Origin: Pseudonocardia kujensis
GTDB taxonomy: Bacteria > Actinomycetota > Actinomycetes > Mycobacteriales > Pseudonocardiaceae
NCBI RefSeq assembly: GCF_021283305.1
Contig: NZ_JAJSOK010000013.1
Coordinates: 78,434-142,433, forward strand
Direction of reading: 5' to 3'
DNA: 64,000 nucleotides
Shown here piece after piece: positions 25,250-34,616 of the stretch; positions within the stretch are counted from its first letter, which is position 1; every line of letters begins with the position of its first letter. The translations under genes and the position numbers were made by a program. The notes below the pieces were generated by a model, which was given only the letters and a program-made list of their open reading frames with translations, was not told the DNA's origin and did not search any database.

Positions 25250-27205
25250 GTGGGCGTGATCGAGAGCAGCCGGCACCGGGTCGGGGGGTGGCTGCTGCAG
25301 GGCGAGAGCCGGCACGCGCGGCAGGGGCCGCACACCCACCCGCCGGAGCCGGAGAAGCGGCATCGGTGGTGGAAGGTCATGTGCCTCACCGGGGTCGACT
25401 ACTTCAGCACCCTCGGCTACCAACCGGGCATCGCGGCACTGGCGGCCGGCGTGCTGAGCCCGCTGGCGACCGTCGTGCTGGTGACGGTCACCCTGCTCGG
25501 CGCGCTGCCCGTCTACCGCCGCGTGGCGCGGGAGAGCCCGCGCGGCGAGGGCTCGATCGCGATGCTCGAGCGGCTGCTGCCCTTCTGGCGCGGCAAGGTG
25601 TTCGTGCTGGTCCTGCTGGGCTTCGCCGCCACGGACTTCCTCATCACGATGACGCTCTCGGCCGCCGACGCGACCGCGCACGTCGTCGAGAACCCGCTGG
25701 TCCCGTCCCTCCTCGACGGGCACGACGTCGGCATCACGCTGTTCCTGCTCGCCCTTCTGGGCGGGGTCTTCCTCGCCGGGTTCGGCGAGGCCATCCGGAT
25801 CGCCGTCGTCCTGGTGGCGGTCTACCTGGGGCTCAACGCCGTGGTGGTCGTCGACGGACTGCGGCGCATCGCGACCGCGCCGCAGGTCGTCACCGACTGG
25901 ACCCGGCTGCTGGAGATGCAGTACCCGAACCCGTTCCTGGCCCTCGCGGTGGCGCTGGTCGTGTTCCCCAAGCTCGCGCTGGGCCTGTCCGGCTTCGAGA
26001 CCGGGGTCTCGGTGATGCCGTTGATCAGGGGCCGGCCCGACGACACCGAGCGCCGCCCGGCCGGCCGGATCGCCGGGGCGCGGAAGCTGCTCACCACCGC
26101 GGCGCTGATCATGAGCGCGTTCCTGGTGACGTCGAGCGTGGTGGTGACGCTCCTCGTCCCCGCTCCCGCGCTCGCGCCCGGCGGCTCCGCCAACGGCCGC
26201 GCCCTCGCGTACCTCGCGCACGCGGACCTCGGGCCCGTGTTCGGCACGGTCTACGACCTGTCGACGATCGTGATCCTCTGGTTCGCCGGCGCCTCGGCGA
26301 TGGCGGGCCTGCTGAACCTGGTGCCGCGCTACCTGCCGCGCTACGGCATGGCCCCGCACTGGGCGCGGGCGGTGCGGCCGCTCGTCCTCGTGATCACTGC
26401 GATCGCGTTCCTGGTGACCGTGCTGTTCGACGCGAACGTCGACGCCCAGGGCGGCGCCTACGCCACCGGCGTCCTGGTCCTCATGACCTCGGCGGCGATC
26501 GCGGTCACGCTCTCGGCGCGGCGGAAGAGCAGCCGGGCGGTCTTCGCCGGCTTCACCGTCGTGTCACTGGTCTTCGTCTACACGACCGCGCTGAACATCG
26601 CGGAGCGGCCGGAGGGCGTGAAGATCGCGGCCTGCTTCATCGTCGGGATCCTCGTGGTGTCGTTCGCGTCCCGGGTGGTCCGCGCCTTCGAGCTGCGGGT
26701 CACCGAGGTCCGGCTCGACGACGTCGCCCGCGGCTTCCTGGACTCGTGCGCCCCGGGCCCGGTCCGGCTCGTCGCCCACGAGCCGCGGCCCGGGGAGTCC
26801 TCCAGCCCGGCCCGCGACGAGGAGTACCGGGCGAAGCTGGCGGAGGAGCGCGAGGACCACAACATCCCGGACCCCGAGAAGGTGCTGCTGGTCGAGGTCC
26901 GGATCACCGACCCGTCGGAGTTCGAGACCTCGCTGAGCGTGGTCGGCGAGCAGCGCGGCCCCTACCGCGTGCTGTGCACCGAGGCGCCCTCCGCGCCGAA
27001 CGCGATCGCGGCACTCCTGCTGCACGTCCGCGACGTCACGGGCCGCGCCCCGCACGTCTACTTCGACTGGACCGAGGGCAACCCCGTGCTGCACCTGCTC
27101 CGCTACCTGTTCACGGGTCAGGGCGAGGTGGCCCCGGTGACCCGCGAGATCCTCCGGGAGGCCGAACCCGACCTGCGCCGGCGGCCCGCGGTGCACGTGG
27201 GGTGA
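25250..27205 (+). CDS. APC family permease
   Basis: A 651-residue transporter of the amino acid-polyamine-organocation superfamily. After a 40-residue hydrophilic N-terminus, about twelve membrane segments follow between residues 45 and 470, beginning with [20 protein letters not shown] (near 44-63). The last 170 residues are a soluble domain (for example [20 protein letters not shown]), a common extension in actinobacterial members. GTG 25250 and GTG 25256 are both possible starts. The transported substrate is probably an amino acid or a cation; not resolvable here. It stands alone. Confidence 0.82.
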   Translation: MGVIESSRHRVGGWLLQGESRHARQGPHTHPPEPEKRHRWWKVMCLTGVDYFSTLGYQPGIAALAAGVLSPLATVVLVTVTLLGALPVYRRVARESPRGEGSIAMLERLLPFWRGKVFVLVLLGFAATDFLITMTLSAADATAHVVENPLVPSLLDGHDVGITLFLLALLGGVFLAGFGEAIRIAVVLVAVYLGLNAVVVVDGLRRIATAPQVVTDWTRLLEMQYPNPFLALAVALVVFPKLALGLSGFETGVSVMPLIRGRPDDTERRPAGRIAGARKLLTTAALIMSAFLVTSSVVVTLLVPAPALAPGGSANGRALAYLAHADLGPVFGTVYDLSTIVILWFAGASAMAGLLNLVPRYLPRYGMAPHWARAVRPLVLVITAIAFLVTVLFDANVDAQGGAYATGVLVLMTSAAIAVTLSARRKSSRAVFAGFTVVSLVFVYTTALNIAERPEGVKIAACFIVGILVVSFASRVVRAFELRVTEVRLDDVARGFLDSCAPGPVRLVAHEPRPGESSSPARDEEYRAKLAEEREDHNIPDPEKVLLVEVRITDPSEFETSLSVVGEQRGPYRVLCTEAPSAPNAIAALLLHVRDVTGRAPHVYFDWTEGNPVLHLLRYLFTGQGEVAPVTREILREAEPDLRRRPAVHVG

Positions 27206-27294
27206 GCCGGGCGCCGCGGGCGTCGAGGACGGCCTGCGCCCGCGCGGGTTCGGTGATCAGCCCGACGGGGTGCGAGAGGCACCACCGGACGACC

Positions 27295-28068
27295 TCAGGC
27301 GACCCGCACCGCCGACACCCCCGGGACCTGCGGGAACCGGGCGAAGACCTCGGGGTCGTGGCCGGGGACCACCAGGTCGGCGGCGTCGGCGAGCTCCCGG
27401 GCGCGGTCGAAGCCGGCGTACATCGCGGGCGTCGAGTGCAGGATCGGGAAGAGCCGGTCCTGCTCGAGGTTCTCGTAGAAGTGGGCGGCGTCGGAGGCGA
27501 GCACCACCCACCCGCGGGCCGATCGGACGCGGGTCAGCTGCATCCCCGCGGTGTGCCCGCCCACGAGGTGGACCGACAGCCCGGGCGCGAGCTCCCGGTC
27601 GCCCTCCACCAGGTCGAGGCGGTCGGGAGAGCCGAGGACCTCGCTGAGGTCGTCGTCGGAGACGAGCCAGCGCTCACGGGCGATGCGCTTCGCGACCGGG
27701 CCGGACCAGTAGTCGGCCTCGGCGCGCTGCACCACGCGCCGCGCGCGGGGGAACCGCGCGACCGTGCCGGTGTGGTCGTAGTGCAGGTGGGAGAGCACGA
27801 CCCGCTCGACGTCGGCGGGGTCGACCCCGAGCGCGGCGACGCCGTCGGCGGGGGAGCAGTGGAACTCGAGCCCGTCGAGCGGGGTCCCGCGGTCGGGGTC
27901 GAGCCCGGCGTCGACGACGACGGCCCGCTCCGGCGAGACGGCCAGCCAGACGTAGTAGGCGGTGGGGTGCGGCTCGTCCCAGCGCTCGTCGTAGCCGAGG
28001 AAGTGCTGGCCGCGCCGTCCGGCACGCGTGGCGTACCGGACGGCGAAGACCTGGAACTCCTCGCTCAC
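27295..28068 (-). CDS. MBL-fold hydrolase, AHL-lactonase-like family
   Basis: A 257-residue metallo-beta-lactamase-fold protein. The signature HLHYDHTG is near residues 94-101, GGHTAGMQ near 150-157, the bridging D in ASDAAHF near 171, and the last histidine in VPGHDPE near 236. This arrangement is that of N-acyl homoserine lactonases, but many relatives hydrolyse other lactones. GTG 28068 overlaps the stop of the MHS transporter gene as GTGA, so both are translated together. A lactone related to quinate or shikimate is a possible substrate, inferred from context only. Confidence 0.85.
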   Translation of the reverse strand: MSEEFQVFAVRYATRAGRRGQHFLGYDERWDEPHPTAYYVWLAVSPERAVVVDAGLDPDRGTPLDGLEFHCSPADGVAALGVDPADVERVVLSHLHYDHTGTVARFPRARRVVQRAEADYWSGPVAKRIARERWLVSDDDLSEVLGSPDRLDLVEGDRELAPGLSVHLVGGHTAGMQLTRVRSARGWVVLASDAAHFYENLEQDRLFPILHSTPAMYAGFDRARELADAADLVVPGHDPEVFARFPQVPGVSAVRVA

Positions 28069-29411
28069 GGAGCCACCGGAGCCGTGGCGGGCCGCTCATC
28101 GGGGACCGGGCGCTCACCCAGCCGCTCGGTCGGCGTGCGGTGGTAGTCGCGCCCGGTGGCGACGGCGAGGACGTTGAGCAGGCAGACGGCCGCGACGAAC
28201 CAGGCCACCGGGACCCAGTCCGCGCCCTCCGGGCCGGCGAGTGCGGCGGCGATGGACGGCGCGAAGCCGGCGACCGCGAAGCCCACCTGGGTGCCGATCG
28301 CGGTGCCGGACAGGCGGACCCGCGCCGGGAACATCTCGCCGTAGAAGGCCGGCCAGACACCGCCCGTCGCGCTGTGGATCACGCCGAACATCAGGATGCC
28401 GACGAGGAAGATCAGCACGTAGTTGCCGGTGGAGATCGAGCCGAGGTAGGCGAACATGAGCACGCCGCAGCCGAGCGAGCCGCCGATGAACACCGGCTTG
28501 CGCCCGATCCGGTCGGCCAGCCGGCCGAACAGCGGCAGCGCGACGAGCGCGACGGCGTTGGCCAGCACACCGACCCAGAGCATGGCGGAGCGGGAGAGCC
28601 CCTCGACGTTCACGGCGAAGGACAGGGCGTAGACGGTGAAGATCGTGCTCACCGTGGCGATCGTCGCGGCGAGGACCACCCGCAGCACCGAGGTCCAGTG
28701 GTCGCGGAAGAGCACGGCCAGCGGTGCCTTCGCGACCTCGTGCCGGGTTCGCTCCTGCTCGAAGACCGGGGTCTCCTCCAGCGTTCGGCGGATCAGCAGG
28801 CCCGCGACCACGACGATCGCGCTGAGCCAGAACGGCACCCGCCAGCCCCAGGTCAGCAGGGACTCCTCGGGCAGCACCGCGATCGGCAGGAAGATCGCCG
28901 TGGCCAGGATCTGGCCGAACTGCGTGCCGCTGAGGGTGAAGCTCGTGTAGTAGGCGCGCTTGTCCGCGGGCGCGTGCTCGAGGCTCATCGAGTTGGCGCC
29001 GGCCTGCTCACCGCCGGCCGACAGGCCCTGCAGCAGGCGCAGCGCGACGAGCAGGACCGGTGCCGCGACGCCGATCGCGCCGTAGGAGGGCAGACAGCCG
29101 ACCAGGAAGGTCGCCGCGCCCATCAGCAGGACCGTCGCCACCAGCACGCGCTTGCGGCCGAACTTGTCCCCGATGTGGCCCAGCACGAACGCGCCGACGG
29201 GACGGGCGACGTAGCCGACACCGAAGGTCGCCAGCGCCAGCAGCGTGCCGGTCGCCGGGCTCTGCGCCGGGAAGAAGATCTTGTTGAACACCAGCGCCGC
29301 GGCGGTGCCGTAGATGAAGAAGTCGTAGTACTCGAGCGCGCTGCCGATCCAGGCGGCGAGCGCCGCCTTGCGCGGCTGGGCCGCCGGGGCGGCGGGGGTC
29401 GGTGAGGACAC
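28065..29411 (-). CDS. MHS-family MFS transporter (probable shikimate/quinate uptake)
   Basis: A 448-residue permease with twelve predicted membrane segments. The opening AAWIGSALEYYDFFIYGTAA (near 19-38) and GHIGDKFGRKRVL (near 78-90) are hallmarks of the metabolite:H+ symporter family, which includes the shikimate transporter ShiA. It shares its operator (29476-29490) with the aroE/qsuB promoter across the TetR gene, so shikimate or quinate is the likely cargo. Starts at GTG; coupled to the MBL gene downstream. Confidence 0.87.
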   Translation of the reverse strand: MSSPTPAAPAAQPRKAALAAWIGSALEYYDFFIYGTAAALVFNKIFFPAQSPATGTLLALATFGVGYVARPVGAFVLGHIGDKFGRKRVLVATVLLMGAATFLVGCLPSYGAIGVAAPVLLVALRLLQGLSAGGEQAGANSMSLEHAPADKRAYYTSFTLSGTQFGQILATAIFLPIAVLPEESLLTWGWRVPFWLSAIVVVAGLLIRRTLEETPVFEQERTRHEVAKAPLAVLFRDHWTSVLRVVLAATIATVSTIFTVYALSFAVNVEGLSRSAMLWVGVLANAVALVALPLFGRLADRIGRKPVFIGGSLGCGVLMFAYLGSISTGNYVLIFLVGILMFGVIHSATGGVWPAFYGEMFPARVRLSGTAIGTQVGFAVAGFAPSIAAALAGPEGADWVPVAWFVAAVCLLNVLAVATGRDYHRTPTERLGERPVPDERPATAPVAP

Positions 29412-29475
29412 GAGGGGCTCCCTGGAGTGTTGCTCCGATGCACGACACAGCGGGACCGGGTCGGGACGGGCTTAT

Positions 29476-29490
29476 GTACCGCCTGGTTAC
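29476..29490. promoter_or_regulatory. Operator GTACC-N5-GTTAC before the MHS transporter
   Basis: GTACCGCCTGGTTAC lies 65 bp upstream of the transporter start. The same 15-bp pattern occurs, in the other orientation, in the TetR/aroE divergent promoter (30323-30337), and the matching stretch extends three bases further (ATGTACCG in both). The arms are an imperfect inverted repeat, as expected for a TetR dimer. The TetR encoded between the two sites is the obvious ligand. Confidence 0.65.
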
Positions 29491-29550
29491 GTACCGGATA
29501 GTGAGTTAGCCCGCGGGAGCTGTCAACCCCTGTCGGCCGATCCGTTCGCG

Positions 29551-30219
29551 TCAGGCTCTGCCGACGTGCGCCGTGAGGTACTCCAGGACCAGGTCGCCCA
29601 GCATGCGCCGGTAGTGGTCGCGCCGGTCGGGGTCGAGCAGGTCGCGGTCGAAGATGGCCTGGAAGGTGTGCCGGTTCGCCGTGCGGAAGATGCAGAACGC
29701 GCTGATCACCATGTGGACGTCGAGCGCGTCGACGTCCTCGCGGAACAGCCCGGCCCGGCGTCCGCGCGCGAGGATGCCGCCGAGCACGTCGACCGCGGGC
29801 GCGGCGAGCCCCGGCAGGATCGGCGAGGTCCGCAGGTGCTCGGCGTGGTGGATGTTCTCGATGCTGACCAGCCGGATGAAGGCGGGGTGCGACTCGTGGT
29901 GGTCGAACGTCAGCTCCGCCAGCGCGCGCATGGCCCGGGCGGGGTCGAGGTGGTCGACGTCGAGTTGCTGCTCCAGGCCGCGGATGCCCTGGTAGGCCCG
30001 CTCCAGGACGGCCACGTACAGGCCCTCCTTGCTGCCGAAGTAGTAGTAGATCATCCGCTTGGTCGTGCGCGTCCGGGCCGCGATCTCGTCGACCCGGGCG
30101 CCCGCGTAGCCGCGGTCGGCGAACTCCGCCGTGGCGATGTCGAGGATCTCGGCGCGGGTGCGCTCGGCGTCGCGCTGGCGCTCCGGCGCGCCGATCGGCC
30201 CGGTCGGCTGGGCGCTCAC
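29551..30219 (-). CDS. TetR/AcrR family regulator of the shikimate island
   Basis: A 222-residue repressor. The HTH covers about residues 36-66 (ARVDEIAARTRTTKRMIYYY then FGSKEGL). The C-terminal half has the TetR_C shape with HHESHPAFIRLVSIENIHHA near 105-124, typical of regulators of aromatic and shikimate-type catabolism. It lies between the MHS transporter and the divergent shikimate dehydrogenase gene, and identical candidate operators flank it on both sides. It likely represses both units until the substrate or a product binds. Confidence 0.87.
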   Translation of the reverse strand: MSAQPTGPIGAPERQRDAERTRAEILDIATAEFADRGYAGARVDEIAARTRTTKRMIYYYFGSKEGLYVAVLERAYQGIRGLEQQLDVDHLDPARAMRALAELTFDHHESHPAFIRLVSIENIHHAEHLRTSPILPGLAAPAVDVLGGILARGRRAGLFREDVDALDVHMVISAFCIFRTANRHTFQAIFDRDLLDPDRRDHYRRMLGDLVLEYLTAHVGRA

Positions 30220-30322
30220 GGGGTCGTCCCGGCGGCGCGGCCCACGGGGCGGCTCAGGAGTCGGCTCACGGGGGCGACGATATCCGGCTCACGCTTCCCT
30301 TCCGTCCTTCCAACGGGTACAA

Positions 30323-30337
30323 GTAACTAACCGGTAC
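30323..30337. promoter_or_regulatory. Operator GTAAC-N5-GGTAC in the TetR/aroE divergent promoter
   Basis: GTAACTAACCGGTAC, the reverse complement of GTACC-N5-GTTAC, lies 24 bp before the shikimate dehydrogenase start and about 100 bp before the TetR start. It matches the site in front of the MHS transporter. Position and symmetry fit repression of aroE-qsuB and autoregulation of the TetR gene. Confidence 0.65.
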
Positions 30338-30360
30338 ATTCAACGACGGCGAGGGAGCCC

Positions 30361-31266
30361 GTGAGCATGTCCCAGGACCGCCTCCTGACCGGCCTGATCG
30401 GGGCGGGCATCGGCCCGTCGCTCTCGCCGGCGCTGCACGAGCGCGAGGCCCGCGAGCTCGGTCTGGACTGCACGTACACCCGCTTCGACCTCGACGAGCT
30501 GGACCTGCCGGCCGAGGCCGTCGGCGACCTGCTGGTCCTGGCGCGGGCCGAGGGGCGGGCCGGCGTGAACGTCACCCACCCCTGCAAGCAGCTCGTGATC
30601 CCGCACCTCGACGCCCTGTCGCCCGACGCGGCCGCGATCGGAGCGGTCAACACCGTGGTGTTCGACGGGCAGCGCGCCGTCGGGCACAACACCGACTGGT
30701 CCGGCTTCCGCGACGGCCTCGTCACCGGCCTGCCGGGCGTGCCGCTCGACGACGTCGTCCTGCTCGGCGCGGGCGGGGCCGGCGCGGCCGCGGCGCACGC
30801 CCTGCTGAGCCTGGGCGTCGGGTCGCTCGCCGTGCTCGACGTCGACCCGGCCCGGGCCACGCGCCTCGCCGACGTCCTCGCCGCGCGGTTCGGCGAGGGC
30901 CGGGCCCGCGGCGGTGCCGTCGCCGAGCTCGGTCAGCGGCTGGCCGCGGCCGACGGCCTGGTCCACGCCACCCCCGTCGGGATGGCCGAGCACCCGGGCC
31001 TCCCGCTGCCGGCGGCGATGCTGCGCCCCGAGCTCTGGGTCGCCGAGATCGTCTACCGGCCGCTGGAGACCCCGCTGCTGCGCGCGGCCCGGGCGCGCGG
31101 CTGCCGCACCCTCGACGGCGGGCGGATGGCCGTGCACCAGGCCGCGGAGGCGCTGCGGCTGTTCAGCGGCCACGCGCCCGACCCGGCCCGGATGCTGCGC
31201 CATCTCGCCGAGCTGGTCGGCGCGGAGACGGCCGGGGCCGAGGGAGGTGCCGGCCGTGTCGCGTGA
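30361..31266 (+). CDS. Shikimate/quinate dehydrogenase
   Basis: A 301-residue AroE-fold enzyme that oxidises shikimate to 3-dehydroshikimate (or quinate to 3-dehydroquinate) with NAD(P). Visible motifs: SLSPALHE (near 20-27) for substrate binding, NVTHPCKQ (near 70) with the catalytic lysine, NTDWSGF (near 110) with the catalytic aspartate, and GAGGAG (near 140) for the dinucleotide. The first residues VSM allow GTG 30361 or ATG 30367. The next gene starts 11 bp before its stop. Coupling to a dehydroshikimate dehydratase points to a catabolic role rather than aromatic amino acid synthesis. Confidence 0.9.
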   Translation: MSMSQDRLLTGLIGAGIGPSLSPALHEREARELGLDCTYTRFDLDELDLPAEAVGDLLVLARAEGRAGVNVTHPCKQLVIPHLDALSPDAAAIGAVNTVVFDGQRAVGHNTDWSGFRDGLVTGLPGVPLDDVVLLGAGGAGAAAAHALLSLGVGSLAVLDVDPARATRLADVLAARFGEGRARGGAVAELGQRLAAADGLVHATPVGMAEHPGLPLPAAMLRPELWVAEIVYRPLETPLLRAARARGCRTLDGGRMAVHQAAEALRLFSGHAPDPARMLRHLAELVGAETAGAEGGAGRVA

Positions 31267-33106
31267 AGCCCGCACGGCGCCCCGGACCGCCATCGCCACC
31301 GTGTGTCTCTCCGGTGCGCTCGAGGACAAGCTCCCGGCCGCGGCGGCTGCCGGGTTCGACGGCGTCGAGATCTTCGAGCCCGATCTGGTCGCCTCGCCGA
31401 TGCCACCCGGCGAGGTGCGGCTGCGCTGCGCCGACCTGGGCCTGTCGATCGACCTCTACCAGCCCTTCCGCGACCTGGACTCCGTCGACCCGGAGCGCTT
31501 CGCGGCCAGCCTGCGGCGCGCCGAGCACAAGTTCGGCGTGATGGAGGCGCTCGGCACCGACACCGTCCTGGTCTGCTCCTCGGTCGCGCCCGACGCCGTC
31601 GCCGACGTCGACCTGCTCGCCGAGCAGCTGCACGCGCTGGCCGAGCGCGCCGCCGCCCGCGGCCTGCGGATCGCCTACGAGGCGCTGGCCTGGGGCCGGC
31701 ACGTGAACACCTACGACCGGTCGTGGGAGGCCGTGCGGCGGGCCGACCATCCCGCGCTCGGCCTGTGCCTGGACAGCTTCCACATCCTCTCCCGCGGGTC
31801 GGACCCGGCCGCGATCGCCGACATCCCCGGCGCGAAGCTGTTCATCCTGCAGCTCGCCGACGCCCCGCACCTGGCGATGGACGTGCTGCAGTGGAGCCGC
31901 CACCACCGGCTCTTCCCCGGCCAGGGCGCGTTCGACCTGCCCGCCTTCCTGGAGCCCGTGCTGCGCGCGGGCTACGCCGGGCCGCTGTCGCTCGAGGTGT
32001 TCAACGACGTCTTCCGGCAGGCCGACCCGGCCCGCGCGGCCGTCGACGCCCACCGGTCCCTGCTGGCGCTCGCGGAGGCCACCGCGGCGCGCGGCGACGC
32101 CGCCGCACCGGTCGGCGATCCCGTGGCGGAACCCGCGCCCGAGCTGCGCGGGCACGCCTTCGTCGAGCTCTCCGCCGACGGGTCGCTCGCCCCGGTGCTG
32201 GCCGCGCTCGGCTTCGCCCGCACCGGGCTGCACCGCACCAAGCCCGTGGAGCGCTGGGAGCAGGGCGGGGCCCGGATCCTGGTCAACCGCTCCGGCGGCC
32301 CGGTCGCGGTCGCGGCGCTGGCCGTCGAGTCGGCCGACCCGCCCGCCGCGGCCCGCCGGGCGACCCGGCTCAGTGCGCCCCGGCTCCCGCGCGAGCGGGG
32401 GCCCGCCGAGGCCGATCTCGCCGCCGTCACCGCGCCCGACGACACGGCGGTGTTCTTCTGCCGCACCGGGGCGGAGACCGACTGGACCGGGGACTTCGTG
32501 CCCACCGGGGAGACGGCGGCGGGGATCGGCGTGACCGGCATCGACCACGTCGGCCTGGCCCAGCCGTTCGACCACTTCGACGAGGCCGCGCTGTTCTACC
32601 GGACGGTGCTGGGCCTCGAGCCGGCCGCGACCGGGGAGTTCGCCGCGCCGTTCGGCCTGGTCCGCAGCCGCGCCGTCGCCGACGCGCAGCGCCGGGTCCG
32701 GCTCGCGCTCACCGTGTCGCTGCTGCGCCGCGGGGAGTGGGCGCCCGGGGTGTCCGAGCCGCAGTACGTCGCCCTGGCCGTCGACGACGTCCTCGCCGCC
32801 GCACGGGCCGCCCGCGCGGCCGGGGCCCCGCTGCTGGCCATCCCGGACAACTACTACGCCGACCTCGACGCGCGGCTCGCCCTGTCGAAGGAACGGCTGG
32901 CCGCCTACCGCGATCTCGGCGTCCTGCACGAGGAGACCGCCGAGGGCGTCTACCTGCAGGTCTGCACCGAGGTACTGGGCGGGCGGGTGTTCCTCGCGCT
33001 GGTGCAGCGCGTCGGCGACCACGACGGCTACGGCTGGACCGATGCGCCCGTCCGGATGGCCGCGCACCGCCGTCGCAGGCTCGCCCGGGAGCGCGTGCGC
33101 GCCTGA
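31256..33106 (+). CDS. qsuB: 3-dehydroshikimate dehydratase (QsuB/QuiC-like fusion)
   Basis: A 616-residue two-domain protein. Residues 1-285 are a sugar-phosphate-isomerase-like TIM barrel with the metal ligands of this dehydratase family: E in YEALAWGRH, D in LCLDSFHIL, Q in ILQLADAP and E in SLEVFND. Residues 300-610 resemble 4-hydroxyphenylpyruvate dioxygenase, with GIDHVGLAQPFDHFDEAALF near 425-444. The first domain would convert 3-dehydroshikimate to protocatechuate; the function of the second domain in relatives is not settled. GTG 31256 (AGGGAGG upstream) overlaps the dehydrogenase gene. A 3-dehydroquinate dehydratase gene is not nearby. Confidence 0.9.
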   Translation: MSREARTAPRTAIATVCLSGALEDKLPAAAAAGFDGVEIFEPDLVASPMPPGEVRLRCADLGLSIDLYQPFRDLDSVDPERFAASLRRAEHKFGVMEALGTDTVLVCSSVAPDAVADVDLLAEQLHALAERAAARGLRIAYEALAWGRHVNTYDRSWEAVRRADHPALGLCLDSFHILSRGSDPAAIADIPGAKLFILQLADAPHLAMDVLQWSRHHRLFPGQGAFDLPAFLEPVLRAGYAGPLSLEVFNDVFRQADPARAAVDAHRSLLALAEATAARGDAAAPVGDPVAEPAPELRGHAFVELSADGSLAPVLAALGFARTGLHRTKPVERWEQGGARILVNRSGGPVAVAALAVESADPPAAARRATRLSAPRLPRERGPAEADLAAVTAPDDTAVFFCRTGAETDWTGDFVPTGETAAGIGVTGIDHVGLAQPFDHFDEAALFYRTVLGLEPAATGEFAAPFGLVRSRAVADAQRRVRLALTVSLLRRGEWAPGVSEPQYVALAVDDVLAAARAARAAGAPLLAIPDNYYADLDARLALSKERLAAYRDLGVLHEETAEGVYLQVCTEVLGGRVFLALVQRVGDHDGYGWTDAPVRMAAHRRRRLARERVRA

Positions 33107-33118
33107 ACCCGGCTGTGA

Positions 33119-33814
33119 GTGAATGGGCGGGTGCAGACCAGGGTCCTCGTCGTCGACGACGATCCGGCCATCGCCCGGGCGCTGCGGATCAACCTGACCG
33201 CGCAGGGCTACCGCGTGACCCTCGCCGGCGACGGGGCGGCGGCCCTGCGGGCGGCGGCGGACCGGCACCCCGACGTCGTCGTCCTCGACCTGGGCCTGCC
33301 CGATCTCGACGGGGCGGACGTCATCGCCGGCATCCGCGGCTGGAGCCCCGTCCCGATCATCGTGCTGTCCGCGCGGACCGACTCGGGGGAGAAGGTGGCC
33401 GCGCTCGACGCCGGGGCGGACGACTACGTCACCAAGCCCTTCGGCATGGACGAGCTGCTGGCCCGGCTGCGCGCGGCCGTGCGCCGGGCGGCAGCCGCCA
33501 CGCCCACCGGCGAACCGGTGCTGCAGCTCGGCGAGCTGACCGTGGACCTGCAGGCCAAGCGCGTCCGCCGGGGCGACGCGGAGGTGCACCTGACCCCGAC
33601 CGAGTGGGGCATCCTCGAGATGCTCGCCGGGCATCGCGGCACGCTCGTGGGGCAGCGGGAGCTGCTGCGGCAGGTGTGGGGGCCGCAGTACGAGGAACGC
33701 ACCAACTACCTGCGGGTGTACCTGGCCCAGCTGCGGCGCAAGCTCGAACCCGATCCCGCGCACCCGCGGTACCTGATCACCGAGGCCGGGATGGGCTACC
33801 GGCTCGACGTCTGA
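33119..33814 (+). CDS. OmpR/KdpE-type response regulator, orphan
   Basis: A response regulator of about 231 residues (227 if GTG 33131 is used, which fits the family better). The receiver has VVDDDP, the phosphoacceptor D in VVLDLGLP (near 57) and the lysine in TKPFGMDEL (near 107). The C-terminal winged helix spans about 135-231, with TPTEWGILEMLAGHRG and NYLRVYLAQLRRKLEPDP. The sequence RALRINLTAQGY is characteristic of KdpE. No KdpD sensor kinase or kdpFABC genes are in the window, so its partner must be elsewhere or it acts alone. Confidence 0.88.
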   Translation: MNGRVQTRVLVVDDDPAIARALRINLTAQGYRVTLAGDGAAALRAAADRHPDVVVLDLGLPDLDGADVIAGIRGWSPVPIIVLSARTDSGEKVAALDAGADDYVTKPFGMDELLARLRAAVRRAAAATPTGEPVLQLGELTVDLQAKRVRRGDAEVHLTPTEWGILEMLAGHRGTLVGQRELLRQVWGPQYEERTNYLRVYLAQLRRKLEPDPAHPRYLITEAGMGYRLDV

Positions 33815-33856
33815 TTCCCGCCGGACGCGGGCGGCCACCGCTGGTGGGGTGAAGGC

Positions 33857-34525
33857 ATGGATCTCGCGGAGGAGCTCGAGGGCACCGGGGTCGCGCACGT
33901 CCCGGGCGTGCTGTCCCCGGAGGAGTGCGCCGAGGTGGCGGCCCTGTTCGACGACGACGCGCGCTTCCGCAGCACCGTCGTCATGGCCCGGCACGCGTTC
34001 GGGGAGGGGACCTACCGCTACTTCGCCGACCCGCTGCCGGAGGTCGTGCAGCGGCTGCGCGAGGAGTGGTACCCGCCGCTGGCGGAGGTCGCGAACGCCT
34101 GGGCCGAACGCCTCGGTGAGCGGACGTACCCGCCCACGCTCGCCGAGCTGCGGGCGGAGTGTGCGGAGCGCGGCCAGCGCCGGCCGACCCCGCTGCTGCT
34201 GCGCTACGGGCCGGGCGGGCACAACCGCCTGCACCAGGACGTCTACGGCGACCTCACCTTCCCGCTGCAGCTGCTGGTGATGCTCAGCCGGCCCGACGTC
34301 GACTTCACCGGCGGCGAGAGCGTGTTCGTCGAGCAGGTGCCGCGGCAGCAGTCCCGGCCGGTCGTCGTGCGGCCGGGCCAGGGCGACGCCGTGGTGTTCC
34401 CGGTGCACCACCGGCCCGCCCGCGGTGCGCGCGGGGACCACCGCCGGCAGCTCCGGCACGGGGTCAGCGCAGTGCACACGGGGGAGCGGTTCGTGCTGGG
34501 GATCATCTTCCACGACGCCCCGTAG
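33857..34525 (+). CDS. 2OG-Fe(II) oxygenase
   Basis: A 222-residue member of the uncharacterised 2-oxoglutarate/Fe(II) oxygenase group around COG3826. The iron site is HxD in LHQDVYGD near residues 131-138, with the distal histidine in the RHGVSAVHTGER block near 200; the arginine in GERFVLGIIFHDA would bind 2-oxoglutarate. The conserved GGESVFVEQVPRQQSRP segment lies near 152-168. The family is related to prolyl-hydroxylase and AlkB-like folds; the substrate is unknown. It starts 42 bp after the KdpE-like gene and may be in the same unit. Confidence 0.82.
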   Translation: MDLAEELEGTGVAHVPGVLSPEECAEVAALFDDDARFRSTVVMARHAFGEGTYRYFADPLPEVVQRLREEWYPPLAEVANAWAERLGERTYPPTLAELRAECAERGQRRPTPLLLRYGPGGHNRLHQDVYGDLTFPLQLLVMLSRPDVDFTGGESVFVEQVPRQQSRPVVVRPGQGDAVVFPVHHRPARGARGDHRRQLRHGVSAVHTGERFVLGIIFHDAP

Positions 34526-34616
34526 CGGCCCCCGAACATGACCGAGGGGGAGTGACGACGATCGTCACGCCCGACAGGACCGGCCCGCGGCGGCGCCGCG
34601 TGCGACGATCCGACCC

